A DNA stretch of 64,000 nucleotides from Myxocyprinus asiaticus (lineage: Eukaryota > Chordata > Actinopteri > Cypriniformes > Catostomidae): assembly GCF_019703515.2 (NCBI RefSeq), contig NC_059365.1, forward strand, positions 37,870,001 to 37,934,000. The letters are read 5' to 3'. The notes under the pieces were generated by a model. The model saw only the letters and a list, made by a program, of their open reading frames with translations, did not search any database and was not told where the DNA came from. Position numbers and translations under genes: made by a program. Shown here piece after piece: positions 1 to 11,573 of the stretch; position 1 is the first letter of the stretch; each line of letters begins with the position of its first letter.

Positions 1-897
1 TTTCAGGATACTTTTTAGGATAATATATTAAAAAAAAAACATGAAATATAAATCTTAAAAATATTGAATAAAAAACAGTTAACATTTTAACAAAATTATT
101 ATTTAGGTAAATCTGGCAGAATTGGGTAGTTTTGTTGATTATCAGGCAAAGTTGTGCAGATTTTTGGTAAACACGAATTTTATATTGCCCCAATTGACTG
201 GTTTGTCTAAACAATGGAAGACAATGTAAAAAAAAAAAATAAAAAAAAAAAATATATATATATATATATACTTTTTTTTAACAGTGTCTTCCATTATTCA
301 GAAAACCAGGATATATATATATATATATATAAATGGAAAAAAAATATGAAGGCTTAACAAAGCACAAAGAGGCAGAGTATGTAGTAAAACAAGAACAGAC
401 ATTGGCATTGTCGGGATTCTTTACAGAGTCGACAGGATAGCCTGGCTTCCATTGTCAACTCTTCCTATTACAAATAAGTGTTAACAAAGTTGGTGATGTA
501 AACCAGACTTGCGTTTTAGTTACTAGCTAAAAGTTACTGGCCAGATAGTCAAGTGAGAGGTTTGTTGGGGTGTTTAGGCAATCTATTTTGGAAACAGTCA
601 TCATTTTTGCAAGTCTATTTGGTGCTGCTAGTGAGGTTGAAATTACACAATTCACCTTTACAATTTTAAGATGAGGTCAATCTAAATTTTAAGTGATGTC
701 TGCTTTATCCACCTTAGTGACTACTGCTGAAAACCTATTAAAGCATTATCATTGGATATACTGACATCTTGTGGTCATCTATTGATTACCCACTTTATGA
801 ACTTGGCATTTTGCTTAGTAATACCATAGTCCTAAAAGTGTACACACCTATAATCTAAATCAATGTTAAATAACACCATCTATGCCTTTGTAAACAG
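1..897. other. tbc1d2 intron with small fold-back repeat and TA runs
   Basis: There is no gene here besides intron. Bases 196-226 (GACTGGTTTGTCTAAACAATG...) and 281-310 are imperfect inverted copies around an A-rich and TA-rich core, which looks like a MITE remnant of about 115 bp. TA runs occur at 253-270 and 312-331. The rest shows nothing recognisable. Confidence 0.5.
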
Positions 898-1018
898 ACT
901 GGCAGCCATTGCTCTGCTGGTGCTGCAGAAAGAAGAAGACGCCTTCTGGTGCCTGGTAGTGATTGTGGAGTACATCATGCCTCAAGATTACTACACTAAA
1001 GACCTGCTGGGCTGTCAG
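898..1018 (+). CDS. tbc1d2: tbc1d2 exon (TBC domain, EDAFWCLV block)
   Basis: The acceptor ends ...AAACAG at 897 and the donor is CAG|GTATC after 1018. One base completes a split codon, then 40 codons read LAAIALLVLQ through DLLGCQ with no stop. The conserved TBC block DAFWCLVVIVE and MPQDYYTK are visible. Upstream TBC exons are outside the window. Confidence 0.88.
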
Positions 1019-1230
1019 GTATCAACTCTTTCTTAGGAAATCTGTAGTGGTAAACAGATATGTTTTTTTAAATGGCAAATTCTGATATCTGATGGGCATG
1101 GTGGTTGTTGTAATGCCAGTATATAAATACAGATTAATGAATTAAACGTAACTATTTGTTTTACAATTTTTAGTACTCATAATTCACATAATTGTCTAAA
1201 TACTTTTTAGTGCCATTAATTATATATACA

Positions 1231-1280
<50 letters not shown>

Positions 1281-4200
1281 CGATCAGCCACAACATTAAA
1301 AGCACCTGCCTAATATTGTGTAGGTCCCCCTCATGCCGCCAAAACAGCACCAACCCGCATCTCAGAATAGCATTCTGAGATGATATTATTCTCACCACAA
1401 TTGTACAGAGTGGTTATCTGAGTTACCGTAGACTTTGTCAGTTCGAACCAGTCTGGCCTTTCTCTGTTGACCTCTCTCATCAACAAGGCATTTCCGTCCA
1501 CAGAACTGCCGCTCACTGGATGTTTTTTGTTTTTGGCACCATTCGGAGTAAATTCTAGAGACTGTTGTGTGTGAAAATCCCAGAAGATCAGCAGTTACAG
1601 AAATACTCAAACCAGCCCATCTGGCACCAGCAATCATACCACGGTCCAAATCACAGAGATCACATTTATTTTTTTCCCCATTCTGATGGTTGATGTGAAC
1701 ATTAACTGAAGCTCCTGACCCGTATCTGCATGATTTTATGCACTGCTGCCACATGATTGGATGATTAGATAATTGCATGGATGATTGTGGGTGCCAGACG
1801 GGCTGATTTGAGTATTTTTGTAACTGCTGATCACCTGGGATTTTCACACACAACAGTCTCTAGAATTTAATGGTAACTCAGATAACCGCTCAGTTATTCT
1901 GAAATGTGGGTTGGCTCTGTTTTTGCGGCACGAGGGACCTACACAATATATATATATATAATTTTTCTCATCTTCCTTTTGCTGCAGGCAGATCAGCGTG
2001 TGTTAAAGGACCTCATGTGGGAAAAGCTGCCTCGACTCATGGCCCATCTGGAAGCACAGAGAGTAGATGTGTCACTCATTACCGTTGAATGGTTCCTGGT
2101 TTTGTTTGTGGAGAGTTTGCCCAGCCACATACTGTTTAAAGTATGGGATGCCTTCCTGTATGAGGGCACCAAGGTAACAAGCTATTCTTGGAAATATGTT
2201 TATTTCATCACTAGTGTCACAAACTTTCAGAGTTTTTGGGTCAGGTAATTTAGTGGTGACAAAAATTTCAAAAACTGGATGTCAAAATTGTTTTGGGTGA
2301 AATTAAGAGGGAATAATGAGAAATACCTACATTTACCATCATTGTATAAATCAGAATAGAACCCTTAAGTTCAAATACAGTACTATGATGTAATTAATCA
2401 CTAAACCATTCGCTCATTTTTTTTCACAGGTGATATTCCGGTATGCATTAGCTCTGTTCAAATACAGAGAGGAGCACATCTTAAAGATCCATGATAGTGT
2501 TGAGATGTACCAGTACCTCCGTCTCTTTCCCAATACCATTGCAGATGGAAGGTGAGATGAAACGTAAAAACAGGAGAACTGATTGAGAGAGAAAGAAAAA
2601 GAAAGCACTATTAGACTGAGAATTTAATAGGAGTGTAAAAGGACAATATTAAAGCAACAGCGACTGTTTATATTATGCATTCTAAATGTATTCTTAAAAC
2701 ATTACAAAGGTATTCGTAATGCATATTGTAATTCATTAGATGTTTTCATAAACAATTGTAACTACAGTTATGCTATAATAGTTTCATTTTTTTAAAGGTA
2801 TTATGAGAGAGTATAATAGAGTATAAACAGGACAAAAGTATTAAAATACTCTTATTATTAGTATAAAAATATAAATATATTAGAAGAATTCTGTATGTTA
2901 GTTATGTGGTTAGTTATTTAGGGTAACATACAAATAGTGTGCATTATAAAGTATTATGAATGCTTTATATAAACAGGCTTCATATATAAGTGTCACCAAC
3001 TACACAGATCAGCTCTGTGTGTCTGCTTTCATTTCTCATCTTCTGTCCCTTCCACTCTTCCATCCATGTTAAAGAAGCTGTTGCTGGTGCTGACATAGCT
3101 ATTTCTGCCACAGACATCTGCATATATAATTCATTGAGCCATGAAACAAAGAATGTTGTATGTGTGTGTATGAGAATGCAGCACTCACACACAGAGGAAC
3201 TGAATATGGGTCAACTGACTCTATGGTGCGGCTGTTTTAAAACTTTAAATGATGCCCCTGGCACTGCAAGCATGCACCTGCATTCTGTTTCCAGTGCATG
3301 GCATCTTTTCAAAACACAGGGAGGGGGAGTCTTTCCAGTCTGCGGGACATATACATATAAGGAGTGATTGCTGCAGTTAAAGAGCATATTAAACTGATTT
3401 CACAACTGTCAATCACTACTGTTTTCTCAGATTTGATCCTTATGAATGAATCTCACATTTTTCCATTACAATTACACATTTCTCTCCAATTCGCATTATC
3501 TGTATGCTTTACTGATGATTTACATTAGATCTTCATTACTGTGATACAGTAACTAGTGTAATTACTGTATATATTTTTTAAATCAACAGAAAAGCACTAC
3601 AACAAACACTACCATGATGTATAGATATGTTACAATTTAAATAATATATTATTTGTTTTTGCTTTACTGTAATGAGAATAAGAATTTTGCATCACGGCAA
3701 TGAGAATTTGGGGAAATGTGCCAAAATAAAGTGTTTGAATGGTCTTAAAAATAGGCTTAAACATAACTTTTCAGTAACAATTAAGCTAATTTCTCCCCCA
3801 ATTTCTCATTACTGTTATGTATCTGGACATTTTATCTTTTTTGTAACTCTCATTATTCTTAATGTTGATTTATATTAGAATGTCAATACTGTATTAAAAT
3901 AATTCACTCTATTACAGTAATAAATTACTGTAATACAGTTTTTTATTTAAATATGCAGAAAGGCTGTACTACAAATACAAACATGTACCTGGTGTAGAAT
4001 TAAAATAATATATAATTATTTCACATTACAGTTACAAGAATTCGATTTTTGCATTAAAGTAATGAGAATGAAGGCCTTAAAAATAGGCTTCATTTTCATG
4101 GACAAGAAAAAGTTTTTTTGCATTACTGCTAATTTGTAACTAAATTAATGTCACAATGCAAAACATATTTAAAGGTTTAAAAAATAAGCCTCATTTTCTT

Positions 4201-5735
4201 TGACAAGTGTGAGGTTTTTGCATTATGGTAATGTGAATGAGTTGGGGTTTTTTTGTATTACAGTAATGAAAGTTGGCAACCTGCTTACCTGTCATCAGTG
4301 CAGTAATACAAAATGGGAGAGACCTACTTTGTCACTAAATTACTGTCACAATGCAAATAATTTTTAATGGTCTTCATTTTCACATAGACTTTATTTTCTT
4401 TGACAAGAATGAGATTTTTGCATTATGGTACTGAGAATGAGTTTTATCTTTCTTTTTTCCATTACGATAATCAAAATTGGGGAAAACATGCTTAACTGCC
4501 ACTAAACTAGCGTCACAATCCAAAACACTTTTAAAGACCTTAAATATAGGCTTCATTTTCTTTGACAAGAAAGAGATTTTTTTGCATTACGGTAATGAAA
4601 GTTAGGAATGAGTTGAGAATTAGTTTTTTTTTTTTTTTTTGCATTACGGTGATGAAAGTTGGGCAAAACCTGCTTAATTGACACTAAATTAGCATCACAA
4701 TGCTAAACATTTTTAATAGTCTTAAAAACAAGCTTAATTTTTTATGTCAAGATTGAGATTTTTGATTACGATAATGAGAATATTTTATTTTTTTATTTAC
4801 AGTAATGAAAGTTGGGCAAAACCCACTTAATTGTCACAAAATTAGTCACAATGGAAAAAAAAATATTCTTAAAAATAGGCTATATTTTCTTTGAAAAGAA
4901 AGAGATTATTGCATTACAGTAATGACAATTGGGCAAAATGTGATTGTCACTAAATTAATGTCGCTATGCAACACATTTTTAATAGGTCTTAAAAACAGGC
5001 GTAATCTTTTATAACAAGAATGAGATTTCTGCATTACAGTAATGAGATATTTTTGTTTTGTGTTTTTGCATTACGGTAATAAAACTTGGGCAAAACACAC
5101 TTGTTACTAATGTCTCAATACAAATAATTTTTTATGGTCATCATTTTCAAATAGGCTTCATTTTCTTTAACAAGAATGAGATTTTTGCATTACAGTAGTA
5201 AAAAATTGGGGGAAACTGCTTAATTGTAACAAAATTAATGTCACAATGCAAAACATTTTTAATGGTCTAAAAAATAGGCTTATTGTTTTTAACAAGAATG
5301 AGATATGTGCATTACGGTGATGAAAATTGGGGAAAATGTGATTAATTTTTTTGTAAAGTATCCAGAACATTTTAATGGCCTTAAAAATAAGCTTTATTTT
5401 CTTGCAACATATCATTTCTTATTTCTTTCTGATGATCCTGGACTAAAATACAACCCAGGTATGTACTTAACAGGTTTCATGAGACTCATCCTCATGTTTA
5501 CTTACCAATCCCTATCCTGTCTTCTGTCCACAGGAAGCTTACGTGCATTGCTTTTAATGACATGAACCCACTTCCCATGAAGCTGCTGCGGAACCGGCGT
5601 GCTGTGCATCTGGAACGCCTCCATGCAGAGATGAAAGAGCTGGAGAATTTGCAGAAAGCATACGAAGCTGAACATGTCCAGTGCAAAGACAAAGAGCTGG
5701 ATACACTGGCCAGTGAAGATGACGAGGATGTATAA
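898..5735 (+). CDS. tbc1d2: TBC1D2-type Rab GTPase-activating protein, C-terminal four exons (gene level)
   Basis: This is the 3' part of a TBC-domain Rab GAP. Exons are 898-1018, 1988-2173, 2430-2551 and 5534-5735, all with AG/GT borders and compatible phases (1, 0, 0 and 2 bases of split codons joining cleanly). The protein contains the family blocks EDAFWCLV, MPQDYYTK, DQRVLKDL, EKLPRL, EWFLVLFVESLP, VWDAFLYEGTK, VIFRYALALFKY and IAFNDMNPLPMK, and ends in a charged, probably coiled-coil tail finishing EDDEDV. By family knowledge TBC proteins accelerate GTP hydrolysis on Rab GTPases, and TBC1D2 (Armus) acts on Rab7 at endosomes. The catalytic arginine and glutamine fingers, and the PH domain of full-length TBC1D2, would be in upstream exons outside the window. 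The close paralogue tbc1d2b is the main alternative; the tail LERLHAEMKELE and DMNP block look nearer TBC1D2. Confidence 0.88.
1232..1275. repeat. TA microsatellite abutting a Tc1-type end
   Basis: An alternating TA run of about 40 bases sits directly against the terminal inverted repeat at 1276, as expected when a TA target duplication expands. Confidence 0.85.
1276..1948 (-). mobile_element. Tc1-derived fold-back element with helix-turn-helix remnant
   Basis: The left end CACACCGATCAGCCACAACA follows a TA run. This terminal sequence is shared with the Tc1 element ending at 28188 and the fragments ending near 24985 and 34855. About 1554-1650 and 1775-1865 are inverted copies of one another (both include the AACAGTCTCTAGAATTTA segment), so the element can fold back. 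On the - strand, about 1690-1430 encodes the N-terminal DNA-binding part of a Tc1 transposase ([36 protein letters not shown]). The DDE domain is missing and the start codon is frameshifted by extra bases in the A-run. It lies inside a tbc1d2 intron. Confidence 0.8.
1988..2173 (+). CDS. tbc1d2: tbc1d2 exon (TBC domain, DQRV to YEGTK)
   Basis: The acceptor is GCTGCAG at 1981-1987 and the donor AAG|GTAACA. The 62 codons are phase 0 and read ADQRVLKDLMWEKLPRL, then SLITVEWFLVLFVESLP and VWDAFLYEGTK, the C-terminal half of a TBC fold. It starts 40 bases after a Tc1-derived fold-back element and a short TA run, so the polypyrimidine tract TTCTCATCTTCCTTTTGCTG is squeezed against mobile DNA. Confidence 0.88.
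2430..2551 (+). CDS. tbc1d2: tbc1d2 exon (end of TBC domain)
   Basis: The acceptor is TTTTCACAG and the donor GGAAG|GTGAGA. Forty codons plus two bases read VIFRYALALFKYREEHILKI, then YQYLRLFPNTIADG, the last helices of the TBC domain. The split AG joins G of the next exon to restore an arginine codon. Confidence 0.87.
2552..3640. other. tbc1d2 intron, AT-rich, no recognised gene
   Basis: This is AT-rich intron. Open frames near 2980-3367 exist on both strands but show no family motif, and neither has codon structure resembling the exons. I treat them as chance. Confidence 0.5.
3640..5410. repeat. diverged tandem array with ATTACGGTAAT-type palindromes
   Basis: A unit roughly 100-190 bp long recurs about ten times. 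Each copy has an AGGCTTCATTTTCTTTGACA-like segment (for example near 4092, 4190, 4550, 4880, 5156, 5280, 5392), then AAGAATGAGATTTTTGCATTA, a GCATTACGGTAATGA-like palindrome, and GTCACTAAATTAATGTCACA. Copies differ by many substitutions and small indels. It fills most of the intron before the last tbc1d2 exon. I do not recognise the family. Confidence 0.7.
5534..5735 (+). CDS. tbc1d2: tbc1d2 last coding exon, charged C-terminal tail
   Basis: The acceptor is TTCTGTCCACAG. The exon reads KLTCIAFNDMNPLPMKLL, then a heptad-like charged stretch (LERLHAEMKELENLQKAYEA) and an acidic end EDDEDV before TAA at 5733-5735. In this family the region after the TBC fold is a short coiled coil. The intron before it (2552-5533) is almost 3 kb and holds a diverged tandem array. 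Confidence 0.88.
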
Positions 5736-6140
5736 AATGTCAAAAATAAGATCTTTTTACAAAAAAGCCTTGAATGCTGAATGAGAAACACTACTTAAAG
5801 GGACAGTTCACACAAAAATGTCAACATTTACTCAACCTCACTGAGTCATTTACTCAAGACTTTTATCAGTAGGGGGCTGAAGAAAGCTGCACTGTTCTCA
5901 GTATTGGACATTTTGAGGGCCTATGATTTGCACTGAACCCTCAGTATGTTATTGTATTTAACCCCACAGCAAATAATTTAAAGATTTTGTACTACAATGC
6001 TACTGTATATAAGACAAGCATGCAAGCTTGTAGTAATTACAAACTGATGGCATTATTCTGGTCATATCTGGGAGACTAGCATGCTTATTATAAATGTTTT
6101 TTTCCCCCCACATCAATTTGTTAAAAATAAATAAAACCTT
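5736..6140 (+). other. tbc1d2: tbc1d2 3' untranslated region
   Basis: No open frame follows the stop. Overlapping AATAAA signals at 6126-6131 and 6130-6135 mark the likely polyadenylation site. Bases 5799-5860 (GGGACAGTTCACACAAAAATG) resemble the end of the TTAA-bounded repeat family seen complete at 10944-11569, so mobile DNA has probably entered this UTR. Confidence 0.6.
6126..6135 (+). terminator. tandem polyadenylation signals for tbc1d2
   Basis: Two overlapping AATAAA hexamers lie about 390 bases after the stop codon. They are the first such pair downstream in the sense strand. Confidence 0.55.
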
Positions 6141-7504
6141 TTTCATGTTTGATCCAAAGCCTGCCTAAAAAGCTGACACACCTGAAGAAACGTTGTCCTT
6201 TTTTCTCCATTTTATTACTTTAAAAAAACAGGATACAATTGAAATCATAAATATAAAAATCAAACAAATCAACAAAAACTTAGTTCAATGTTACAAACAA
6301 CTTTACTTCAGGTAAGAGCTAATAGTAATATCACACCAGAGGAGTAAAATGATGTATTGCCTATCAATAACTGTATCTGATGACAGAAACGGCCCATTCC
6401 CCTGTGTGACAAGAAGAGAAGCACAGTTTCCCAAAATGAAGATTAGAAATACTCACAATCTCATCTGGAAAAAAGAAAAACAGTGGCTTGTCGCATAATA
6501 AAGCTATTGTTCTATCTGTGTTAAGTCACATGTATTCTAATGCCAAACAGTTCACATTCCTACAAAAATGGCTCATTGTTTTAAAGAGTTAGAAAAGTCC
6601 CAGGTCAGGAGCATGCAAGTAATCTAAGTGTGTGTGTGCAGTGGTTATGGGTTTTGCTAGTTTGGCTCGGTCTCGTTCTAATACATACTCACAAGCCTAT
6701 AGCTTTATGTCACAGCTGTTACTCAGTGATTTATAAAAGTAATGTTAAAAAAAAAAGGCTGTGACAAAATCAGCTAAAAGGGTTTCAACCAGGTAACACA
6801 ATAAAGAGTTTGTGCACTATTTAAATGTCCTTTTGTACACATTTGGCAATAAAAAGTGTGAGCAAAAGCCAGTGTCTGAGGACAACATGATCCTGTCCTT
6901 GTGATTACAACACTGATGACCATAGTAATGTAACTTTCTCAAGCAGTAGTTGCCCTTCTGTACTGATCCTAAATTAGTTTTTCTGCCTAAGTTGTTAATC
7001 GTTCAGAGTCCAAAACACTGATCTTAGTTCAGCATGAAAGGGTGAATCTCACGAAAACTTCTAAGAACATGTCAGGGTCATATTACATCCTAAAATCAAA
7101 ATACAGACATAAGAAATTATATTTTGCATTACAAATAGGTATATTTTAGGACCATTAAGGTATTTTGCATGGTGCATGTTATTTTAATGAAAATTAAGCA
7201 CATTTCCACTTCACATTCTCAAGATCGTAATGCAAAATAATAATAATAATAATAAAATAAATCTAAATGTATTTATACATAATGGTAATATTTGTTGTAC
7301 ATTTAATGAATGCCATTTTAAATATAAAAAAATACTGTACCACAGTAATAAGAATAATGAGAATCACCATTGAGAATAATAGGAATTATAAAAAAAGTAA
7401 AACATCCCAAAGTATTACATTTTATTTTTAGAAGTTTCATTATTTTAATTTTGTTAAAGACAACTCAATTTAATTTGATGGAAATTGTTATGTTAAAAAT
7501 ATGC
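6141..7504. other. intergenic sequence between convergent genes
   Basis: No coding exon is recognisable. The plus-strand TTTATT near 6207-6213 would read as AATAAA on the - strand, so distal 3' ends of the opposing slc44a1 gene could lie here, but nothing else supports this. Bases 7200-7400 contain CAGTAATAAGAATAATGAGA-like words similar to the array at 3640-5410. Confidence 0.35.
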
Positions 7505-7508
7505 TTAA

Positions 7509-8640
7509 CCCTTTAAGCTCGGATGGGCCCCTGCCGGCGGGCCCACAAGAAAAAAAAATTGTCAAAATATTAATAACTACAGTCTTGATCATCACAAATA
7601 GGTATTGTTTGAAAGCTTAGAAGCTGTACTTCACAATGCATGTAGGCATTATGACCAAAACTGAACAAGTGCTTTAAAATTTGCAGACAAATCAGAAGTG
7701 TTCCGTTTTGATAATTTGTGGAAAATATTTCTCTGTACATATTATTATAATCAGTAAAAACATCAAACTCATCACATAACCAAGTGTCATATGTTGTTGA
7801 AAAACTCTCAAAGAGTAGAATATAACCAGACAATTTGTTTTACTCACCGAGTATATGTCAGACATTTATGAACATAAAATATCACATACCATTACTTAGA
7901 GGAGGTGATTATCTTTCAAACAAGGCAGAAACCATGAGATAATTGAAATGAAGCACAATGTGCACACAGCATCTGGCATCTTGCAATCTGGCTGAAAACA
8001 TGTTAGCTTTCCTGTATCGGATGACGTCATCAGAAATGATGTAGCGTCATGGAGCACTAAACCAATTTTGTTTACTACTAATCCTGAAATTGTTGTACAG
8101 TATTTTTTTAATAAAAAAGGAACGCTAAACCAATCAGATTGGGTTCAGATTGGTGCAAAAATCATCCATATTTGGGCAGAGAGGCATGTGACTGGTGACT
8201 GTTACATATGGCTACCAGGAGATGGCGCCAAGTAAATGACACATACTCAATAGCCGCGTTTCCACTATCAGGCCAAATGAGGGCATACTAGTGCGTGCCA
8301 GGGCCAATTGAGTTCCCACTGTCACTTCCGGGCTTCATTGTGCCTCCTCGGGGCCAATGGCCTTTGGCCCACTGATTACCCTTGGGCCAAACAAGGCCAA
8401 CCTGGGATTGAGGCGGGTTCAACATCAAAGGTGGAGTTTCGCCGAACTTGTCAGGATATGCATCCAGCGCACAACGGTACAGGTTCGGGAAATTTTTTTT
8501 AAAATGCACGCAGTTTCTTAGGCTGAGAGTCTCAGAATTTATTATAATATATATCATTAAAAATGTGAAATTTTTCTTTACAATGATACCAAACACTTGA
8601 CCCTACTTGTTTTTGTTTTTTGTCAAGTTATAAACCTTTA
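7509..8640. mobile_element. TTAA-flanked non-autonomous element, copy 1 (right end eroded)
   Basis: TTAA at 7505-7508 is followed by CCCTTTAAGCTCGGATGGGC, the same start as the element at 36002. The two share long stretches, including GTTTGAAAGCTTAGAAGCT, CATATTTGGGCAGAGAG, ACCAGGAGATGGCG and TTCTTAGGCT..GTCTCAGAAT. No transposase is encoded. About 8252-8480 is a GC-richer insert not shared with the other copy. The right terminus was not found. Confidence 0.6.
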
Positions 8641-8645
8641 TATAT

Positions 8646-8650
<5 letters not shown>

Positions 8651-8681
<31 letters not shown>
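8651..8681. repeat. TA microsatellite
   Basis: A simple alternating TA run of about 30 bases. Confidence 0.9.
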
Positions 8682-8683
<2 letters not shown>

Positions 8684-9725
8684 CATTCTGTGGTAAAATG
8701 TGACCGGGATGTGTTTTCATGAGATTCACCCTAAAAGGCAATTTTCACCAAGCATCTTTAAACAACTTCCTAGTTCAGTCATCATCAGTTTTTTTGTAAC
8801 CTGATAAAACTGTTGGTTGTGTAACCAAAAACAAATATCTCAAGCATTTAAAAGACAATTTTGTTGACAGAGAAGATCTTTAAACATTTATGAAACATCT
8901 CTATATTGACAATTGTAAAGTTCTATAAATGTTTTTACAGATATCTTTAACTCATCTCTGTGTTTAAATGTATGCCATCTTAGTGCAATATTTAACATGC
9001 TTTGAGCATAATAGTGTTGTGTGGCAATTTTTTTTTTTTTTTTTTTTTTTTTAATTCATGCTCTCAATTTCTCACAAGTAAATCTGTGTTCAACTGTGAA
9101 TCCTCCCAAAAGGTCTTTGTGGTCTCCTTGTTTTAACACAATTCACAAAATTTCCCTCCAATACAAGACACCAAAACATGAAATAATGTATACGGTCAAG
9201 ATAACCCATGTAAAGAATAATTATTATTTTAAAAAGCTAATTCCTCAGTCAATATTTATCAATATGTAACATGACATTCAAAACATCCATACAAAAACTG
9301 CATACATCACTTATTCAAGTCACGACATTTTTGCTAAGTCTGACATTTGTTAGAAAAAGGACATAAATAAATGGATGCAGATTCCTAAATTATACATATT
9401 GTCGTAAGTGGCATCTACCATGTTGTGGCATTTGATGAGTAAGGTAAATTACTATGAAGGTAGGGAGCTGTAATTTTTCTATTCTTGTCCTGTACTGTAC
9501 TGCACTGAACTAACCAACGTAATCCAGCAGGGGGTGACATTCACTTAATTGGTTCAGGCAAAATGCGAGTTATGTGTGACTCATCTCCGAATACAACAAT
9601 TTCACAGCGCTGTCTAACAGAAAATAAAACGATGATTCTTTCAAAATGTGTTGAACGAGTAGGAAGACTTGGGTTTGATGCAGATATGAAAGTTAGTGCT
9701 GCTATGCAGGTTATATGCCCTTAGC
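8682..9725. other. intergenic DNA, nothing recognised
   Basis: AT-rich sequence with a poly-T run at 9028-9052. No exon, RNA gene or bounded repeat was recognised. Confidence 0.4.
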
Positions 9726-9729
9726 TTAA

Positions 9730-10939
9730 AGGGGTCATGAAATGGAGAATCAAATTTTCCTTGATATTTAGACATATAAGAGGTAACTGCACTTTAAAAA
9801 CATACTTTAAATTTCAGAATTCAAAACTTCCTCCCCAGTCTAAAAAGAGCATTTATAGCTGCCACCCTGCTGCAGCATCTTGTTTTGAAATCTGTCTGTT
9901 CGTGATGTCACAAAACATTGCTAATTTGTATTTGCACATCCCACAACATGTGTCATCACACCCTTGGCCCCGCCCACTGGCGCGCAGTTCAAGTCAAGAT
10001 GGCAGGCCTTGTGTAGCTAACTATTCCTAACATAACACCAAAGGGGACCCATCTGGACTATATTGAATTATTTTGTATATAAAAATTAACTACACAGACT
10101 CTTTGACCGCTGTCATGTAACTCGCCGCTTTTAAAAGATGCGGTGTCAAGTTACAACTCTGAAAGGGAGAAGCAATTCTCTTTCATTCAGCTGCTGCCTC
10201 TGTCATGGACGCGTTCTTTCGCCTATCTGCGCTACTTTTAATTGTCGGTGTATGTAAACATAGGCCGTCTTTGGCGATGAACAATGGTAATCTTCGACCG
10301 TTTCGGTGTGTTTCCGGCGATGTGCGACTCAATGCGCCTTCAGTATGTGTGTGCGTAATTTCACCATTCTTTGGACTATGACGGGGTTCGTTTTTTTTTT
10401 TTTGGCTCATGCAGCACGGATTGCTTGTTAACAGTCAAAATACGATTCAAGCTTTGCAAAGGAACTGTTATTGAAGGATGGGGCAGATGAAAACACTTCA
10501 AAAACAGTAAGTAAACTGTTTCATTCATGAATATTTCAAATGTCATGACTGTTTGATAGTTTATGGTGCTGAGTGTTAACAGTTGTGCTTGAGATAAACA
10601 GTTTAATATATTCGGATGCAATGTGTTTGATGTGTGTTGTGTAAACACTGCAATTTTGCTTTATAATGTCGAGGTTCATTCTCTTCCGATTGAGTTTGCT
10701 GAATTTGAGGGGCTGCATGATGTTAGCCAATCAGAACAGTGGGCGTTTACGTTGAAGTTTTAAGGAGGCGCTTAGGTTCAAACGGAGCGTTTCAGACTGA
10801 GGGCCCAAAACAGGGTGGAAGATGATCATATATTACTAAATTGTGATTGTTTTGGTGCAAAAAAAAAAAAAAAAACATTTATAACATTATCACTGGATCT
10901 CAGGGAATATTTGAAAAAGAAAAGCACTTCATGACCCCT
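9730..10939. mobile_element. TTAA-bounded element with AGGGGTCATGAA ends
   Basis: The element is bounded by TTAA at 9726-9729 and 10940-10943. Its ends are AGGGGTCATGA (left) and TCATGACCCCT (right), a perfect 11-bp inverted repeat. It is 1,210 bp long with no transposase motif. TTAA target duplication is the hallmark of the piggyBac superfamily, so it is likely a non-autonomous member. A related end (AAAGGGGTCATATCATGAGG) occurs at 29804. Its right TTAA is shared with the next element. Confidence 0.75.
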
Positions 10940-10943
10940 TTAA

Positions 10944-11569
10944 AGGGATAGTACACTCAAAAATTTAAATTCTCTCATTTACTCACCCTCATGAACACAA
11001 ACAAAGATTTTTAGAAGAATATATCTCAGCTCTGTAGGTCCATACAATGCAAGTGAATGGTGACTAAAACTCTGAAGCTCCAAAGAGCACAAAGGCAGCA
11101 TAGGAGTAATCCTTAAGACTCCGGTGGTTATTCTATGTCTTCTGAAGCATTCCAATCTGTTCTGGGTGAAAACAAACCAAAATATAACTCTTTTTTCACT
11201 CTAAATCTTGAAATCAGCAGTCTCCTTGGCGATCACGATTTCAAGCTCGATTTCACTTCCTATAGCATCATCTAGAGCTCTTCGTATGCGTCAAGCACTA
11301 GGAAATGTAATCAAGACTGCAATGGCAAGATGTACAGTGAAAAAAGGAGTAACATTTTGATAAGTTCTCACCCAAAACTCACTGTATCGCTTCAGAAGAC
11401 AACAACTGGAGTCTTATGGATTTATGAAGCCTTTGTGTGCTTTTTGAAGCTTTAAAATTTTGGTAACCATTCACTTGTGTTCTGCAGAAGAAAGAAAGCC
11501 ATACACATCTGGAATGGCATGAGGTATGTAAATGATGAGAGAATTGTCATTTTTGGGTGAACTATCCCT
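10944..11569. mobile_element. TTAA-bounded MITE with AGGGATAGT...ACTATCCCT ends
   Basis: It lies between TTAA at 10940-10943 and 11570-11573. The left end AGGGATAGTACACTCAAAAA mirrors the right end TTTTGGGTGAACTATCCCT. It is 626 bp long and non-coding. The sequence TTTACTCACCCTCATGAAC is typical of a very common fish repeat. Degraded relatives lie at 5799-5860, 37930-38735, 47890-48290 and 49980-50160. Confidence 0.78.
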
Positions 11570-11573
11570 TTAA

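Noticed and set aside
2980..3367. Overlapping open frames on both strands (125 and 70 codons)
   Set aside because: No family motif, intronic position, and no splice context joining them to tbc1d2.
8288..8596. 102-codon frame on - strand
   Set aside because: Lies across a repeat and its GC-rich insert; no motif.
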